NCBI GenBank assembly: GCA_937995275.1
Contig: CALKKN010000119.1
Span: forward strand, 1 to 7,467
Direction of reading: 5' to 3'
Length of the DNA stretch: 7,467 nt
From: an uncultured Lysobacterales bacterium
GTDB lineage: Bacteria; Pseudomonadota; Gammaproteobacteria; Xanthomonadales; SZUA-36
Part shown: piece after piece, positions 5,721-7,467 of the stretch
Layout: every line of letters begins with the position of its first letter
Numbering within the stretch: the first letter of the stretch is position 1
Notes under the pieces: model-generated
The model's input: only the letters and a program-made list of their open reading frames with translations
Database searches by the model: none
What the model was told of the DNA's origin: nothing
Made by a program: the position numbers and the translations under genes

Positions 5721-5765
5721 GGGGCCTGTCGACAGGCCCCGGATCAACCCGGGCCCCCAGGCCCG
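5721..5765 (+). promoter_or_regulatory. Intercistronic GC-rich hairpins between BMC-T and BMC-H genes
   Basis: 5721-5740 is a perfect 20-bp palindrome (GGGGCCTGTC/GACAGGCCCC), which in RNA forms an 8-bp stem with a UCGA loop. 5750-5765 forms a second stem (CGGGCC, loop CCCA, GGCCCG). The arm 5722-5728 (GGGCCTG) can instead pair with 5758-5764 (CAGGCCC), so the structures compete. There is no run of T after them, so this is unlikely to be an intrinsic terminator. More likely roles are RNA processing or stability, or setting the expression of the BMC-H gene, whose ribosome-binding site begins 7 nt downstream. Confidence 0.65.
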
Positions 5766-5771
5766 ATGCGC

Positions 5772-5777
5772 GAGGAG
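5772..5777 (+). promoter_or_regulatory. Strong ribosome-binding site of the BMC-H gene
   Basis: GAGGAG lies 7 nt before the ATG at 5785. It fixes the start over an upstream in-frame option at 5719, which would precede the family N-terminus by 22 residues. It stays outside the adjacent hairpins. Confidence 0.8.
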
Positions 5778-5784
5778 CAAGGCA

Positions 5785-6078
5785 ATGTCAGAAGCACTGG
5801 GAATGATCGAATGCCGGAGTTTTCCGGCCATGGTGGAGGCGGCCGATGCAATGGTCAAGGCGGCCAAGGTCGAGCTCGTCAGTTACGAGAAGACCGGCGG
5901 CGGCTACACCACCGCGGTGGTGCGCGGCGATGTCGCGGCCGTGCGGGCCGCCTGTGACGCCGGGCGCACCGCCGGCGCTCGCGTCGGCGACGTGGTGGCC
6001 GTGCATGTTATCGCGCGCCCGCACATCGGTGTCGACACGGCGATCCCGCTGGGCCGTACGCCCGAACCGGCCGAGTAG
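5785..6078 (+). CDS. BMC-H shell protein (hexamer)
   Basis: The main facet protein of the microcompartment shell, 97 residues, one BMC domain (PF00936). It starts with the family signature ALGMIE (4-9), followed by the helix with D21 and the conserved edge lysine K25 (AADAMVKAAKVELVSYE). The loop that lines the sixfold pore is K36-T-G-G-G-Y, where Pdu/Eut-type proteins commonly have a GSG-type loop. Then come VVRGDVAAV (45-53) and the conserved HVIARPH near the C-terminus. A short acidic, Pro-rich tail ends the protein. It is separated from the BMC-T gene by 69 nt containing stable hairpins and is followed by BMC-P after 19 nt. It is the only BMC-H in the window, although more may lie to the right. 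Confidence 0.95.
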   Translation: MSEALGMIECRSFPAMVEAADAMVKAAKVELVSYEKTGGGYTTAVVRGDVAAVRAACDAGRTAGARVGDVVAVHVIARPHIGVDTAIPLGRTPEPAE

Positions 6079-6085
6079 CAACCCT

Positions 6086-6089
6086 GGGA
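6086..6089 (+). promoter_or_regulatory. Ribosome-binding site selecting the GTG start of BMC-P
   Basis: GGGA lies 8 nt before GTG at 6098. The nearby ATGs at 6090 and 6093 are in another frame, so GTG is the only start that matches the family N-terminus (MKLAKVLGTVVAT). Confidence 0.6.
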
Positions 6090-6097
6090 ATGATGCC

Positions 6098-6400
6098 GTG
6101 AAACTCGCAAAGGTGCTCGGCACGGTCGTGGCCACCGAGAAAGACGACAAGCTCGGCGGCCTGCGGTTCCTGATGCTGGGTGAATGGGGCCACGACAACC
6201 AGCCCGCCGGAGGTTCCATCGTCGCGGTGGACGCCGTCGGCGCCGGTGTCGGCGAAATGGTGCTGTTCGCCGCCGGCTCGTCGGCCCGCATGACCGTGCG
6301 CACCGACATGAAACCGGTGGACGCGGTGGTCATGGCCATCGTCGACAGCTGGGAAATCAACGGCGACCGGATCTACAAGAAGGGGGAGACTGACGCATGA
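6098..6400 (+). CDS. BMC-P shell protein (EutN/CcmL-type pentamer)
   Basis: Vertex protein that closes the corners of the polyhedral shell; 100 residues, EutN/CcmL family (PF03319). Seen in sequence: the opening strand KLAKVLGTVVATEK, the LGGLRFLML strand, and the signature GAGVGEMVLFAAGSSAR (48-64), where the family usually has GAGxGExVLVxxGSSAR. It begins with GTG, 19 nt after the BMC-H stop. Its stop overlaps the start of the aldehyde dehydrogenase (ATGA, 6397-6400), so translation of the two is probably coupled. Pentamers are needed in small numbers, and the GTG start with a modest ribosome-binding site fits lower output than BMC-H. Metabolosomes often carry several BMC-P paralogues, so others may lie beyond the window. 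Confidence 0.95.
   Translation: MKLAKVLGTVVATEKDDKLGGLRFLMLGEWGHDNQPAGGSIVAVDAVGAGVGEMVLFAAGSSARMTVRTDMKPVDAVVMAIVDSWEINGDRIYKKGETDA
6381..6388 (+). promoter_or_regulatory. Ribosome-binding site of the aldehyde dehydrogenase gene
   Basis: AGGGGGAG is embedded in the end of the BMC-P gene, 8 nt before the ATG at 6397. Together with the ATGA overlap it supports strong and coupled initiation. Confidence 0.7.
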
Positions 6401-7467
6401 GCGGCCCGGGCGGAAGCGCCGGCCTCCTCAGCGACCGGCAGGTCGACCTGATCGCCACGCGCCTGGCCGAACGCCTGTCGGGGCGACCGGCAGCACCCTC
6501 GAATATCACTTCAGCAAATATCCCTGCGCCACAGATCACCGTACCGCCCGGCACGCCGGCCATCGCTCCTCGCAACCCGCCGGGGGAAAAACCCGGCGAA
6601 GGCGTGTTCGCCACGGTGGACGACGCGGTCGACGCGGCTCGCAAGGCGTTCCGCGAATTCGACGGCATGTCGCTGGAAGGGCGGCAGCAGATCATCGCAT
6701 CCATTCGTGAGTCGATGCTGGATAATGCCAAGGCGCTGGCCCGCCACGCGCACGACGAAACCGGCCTGGGGCGAACGCCGCACAAGGTGATCAAGAACCG
6801 CCTGGTCACCCGCAAAACCTCGGGCACCGAGGTGCTCACGCCGCAGGCGGTCACCGGGGACAACGGCCTGACGCTGACCGAATACGCGCCCTACGGCGTG
6901 ATCGGCGCCATCACGCCGACCACCAATCCGACCTCCACCATCATCTGTAACACCATCGCCATGCTCTCGGCGGGCAACAGCATCGTCTTCAATGTGCACC
7001 CGAACGCCCGCGGCTGCTCCATGGCCAATGTCCGCCTGCTGCACCGCGCCATCGTGCGCGCCGGCGGCCCGGCCAACCTGGTGACCGCGGTGGCCGAGCC
7101 GACCATCGAAACCGCACAGGAGCTGATGAGCCACAAGGGTGTCCGCCTGCTCGCCGTGACCGGCGGCAGCGGCGTGGTGCGCCAGGCGATGACCAGCGGC
7201 AAACGCGCCATCTGCGCCGGCCCCGGCAACCCGCCGGTGGTGGTCGACGAGACCGCCGACATCGACCTCGCGGGGCGTGAGATCGTGCGCGGCGCCTCCT
7301 TCGACAACAACCTCATCTGCATCGACGAGAAGGAAGTGATCGCTGTCGAGACTATCGTTGCCGAGCTGATGTATCAAATGAGCCGGCACGGCGCCTACCT
7401 TCTGAAAGAAAACGAACTTAAACGCGTAGAACAGGCGATATTCAGCGAGCAGCGCGGGCCCCGGCAG
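6397..7467 (+). CDS. CoA-acylating aldehyde dehydrogenase, PduP-like, 3' end cut by window edge
   Basis: The signature aldehyde-oxidising enzyme of a metabolosome: aldehyde + CoA + NAD+ to acyl-CoA + NADH. 357 codons are present of an expected total near 480-500. Residues 10-28 form an amphipathic helix (L11, L18, I19, L23 and L27 on one face), followed by a Pro/Ala/Gly-rich linker to about residue 65. This is the usual layout of an encapsulation peptide that docks cargo to the shell. The catalytic domain follows: EYAPYGVIGAITPTTNPTST, then NVHPNARG, the TGGSG segment (255-259), GPGNPP near 275-280, and the catalytic cysteine C308 in FDNNLICIDEKEV, which matches the PduP/EutE Cys. With DeoC upstream, the likely substrate is acetaldehyde, giving acetyl-CoA. 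The ribosome-binding site AGGGGGAG (6381-6388) lies 8 nt before the ATG. PduP versus EutE cannot be separated with certainty here. Confidence 0.93.
   Translation, partial: MSGPGGSAGLLSDRQVDLIATRLAERLSGRPAAPSNITSANIPAPQITVPPGTPAIAPRNPPGEKPGEGVFATVDDAVDAARKAFREFDGMSLEGRQQIIASIRESMLDNAKALARHAHDETGLGRTPHKVIKNRLVTRKTSGTEVLTPQAVTGDNGLTLTEYAPYGVIGAITPTTNPTSTIICNTIAMLSAGNSIVFNVHPNARGCSMANVRLLHRAIVRAGGPANLVTAVAEPTIETAQELMSHKGVRLLAVTGGSGVVRQAMTSGKRAICAGPGNPPVVVDETADIDLAGREIVRGASFDNNLICIDEKEVIAVETIVAELMYQMSRHGAYLLKENELKRVEQAIFSEQRGPRQ

Noticed and set aside
5721..5740. Rho-independent terminator after the BMC-T gene
   Set aside because: The stem is strong, but the following bases are GGATCAACCC with no T-run, and the operon clearly continues.
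6511..7389. Minus-strand open frame of 292 codons inside the aldehyde dehydrogenase
   Set aside because: Antisense shadow of a clear PduP-like gene. The His/Asp/Gly-rich composition is typical of reversed GC-rich coding DNA.

Overview
The window (about 7.5 kb, GC-rich, roughly 55-70% depending on the stretch) looks like a piece of a proteobacterial-type chromosome. An AlgR/LytR-type regulator and a peptidase M49 lipoprotein sit on the left, which would fit a gammaproteobacterium, but the taxonomy is only a guess from gene style. The right half is the front of a bacterial microcompartment (BMC) operon that continues past the right edge.

Layout: (1) 1-698, minus strand: a LytTR-family two-component response regulator, missing only its last residues at the left edge. 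(2) 853-2958, minus strand: a dipeptidyl-peptidase III-like (M49) zinc metallopeptidase with a lipoprotein signal peptide and a GTG start. (3) 2959-3331: a divergent intergenic region holding a promoter candidate, two copies of an ACTTC-N7-GAAGT-like inverted repeat, a second palindrome, and one copy of a 16-bp sequence also found in the other intergenic gap. (4) 3332-7467 and beyond, plus strand: a tightly packed operon. Its order is winged-helix regulator, RpiB-DeoC fusion enzyme, BMC-T shell trimer, BMC-H shell hexamer, BMC-P shell pentamer, and a PduP-like CoA-acylating aldehyde dehydrogenase that runs off the right edge.

How the genes fit together: the DeoC (deoxyribose-phosphate aldolase) half has all three expected catalytic residues and would cleave a deoxysugar phosphate to glyceraldehyde 3-phosphate plus acetaldehyde. 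The aldehyde dehydrogenase has its catalytic cysteine and an N-terminal amphipathic helix of the encapsulation-peptide type, and would turn the aldehyde into acyl-CoA inside the shell. All three shell classes needed for a closed shell (T, H, P) are present. This matches the aldolase/sugar-phosphate-utilising class of metabolosome, which has been catalogued from genomes but is much less studied than Pdu or Eut. What stands out here is the covalent RpiB-DeoC fusion, the replacement of the usual RpiB catalytic Cys by Asp, and a set of four similar inverted repeats spread from the promoter into the second gene. These repeats are a plausible operator set for the first gene's winged-helix product. 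A GC-rich intercistronic hairpin before the BMC-H gene has two alternative pairings.
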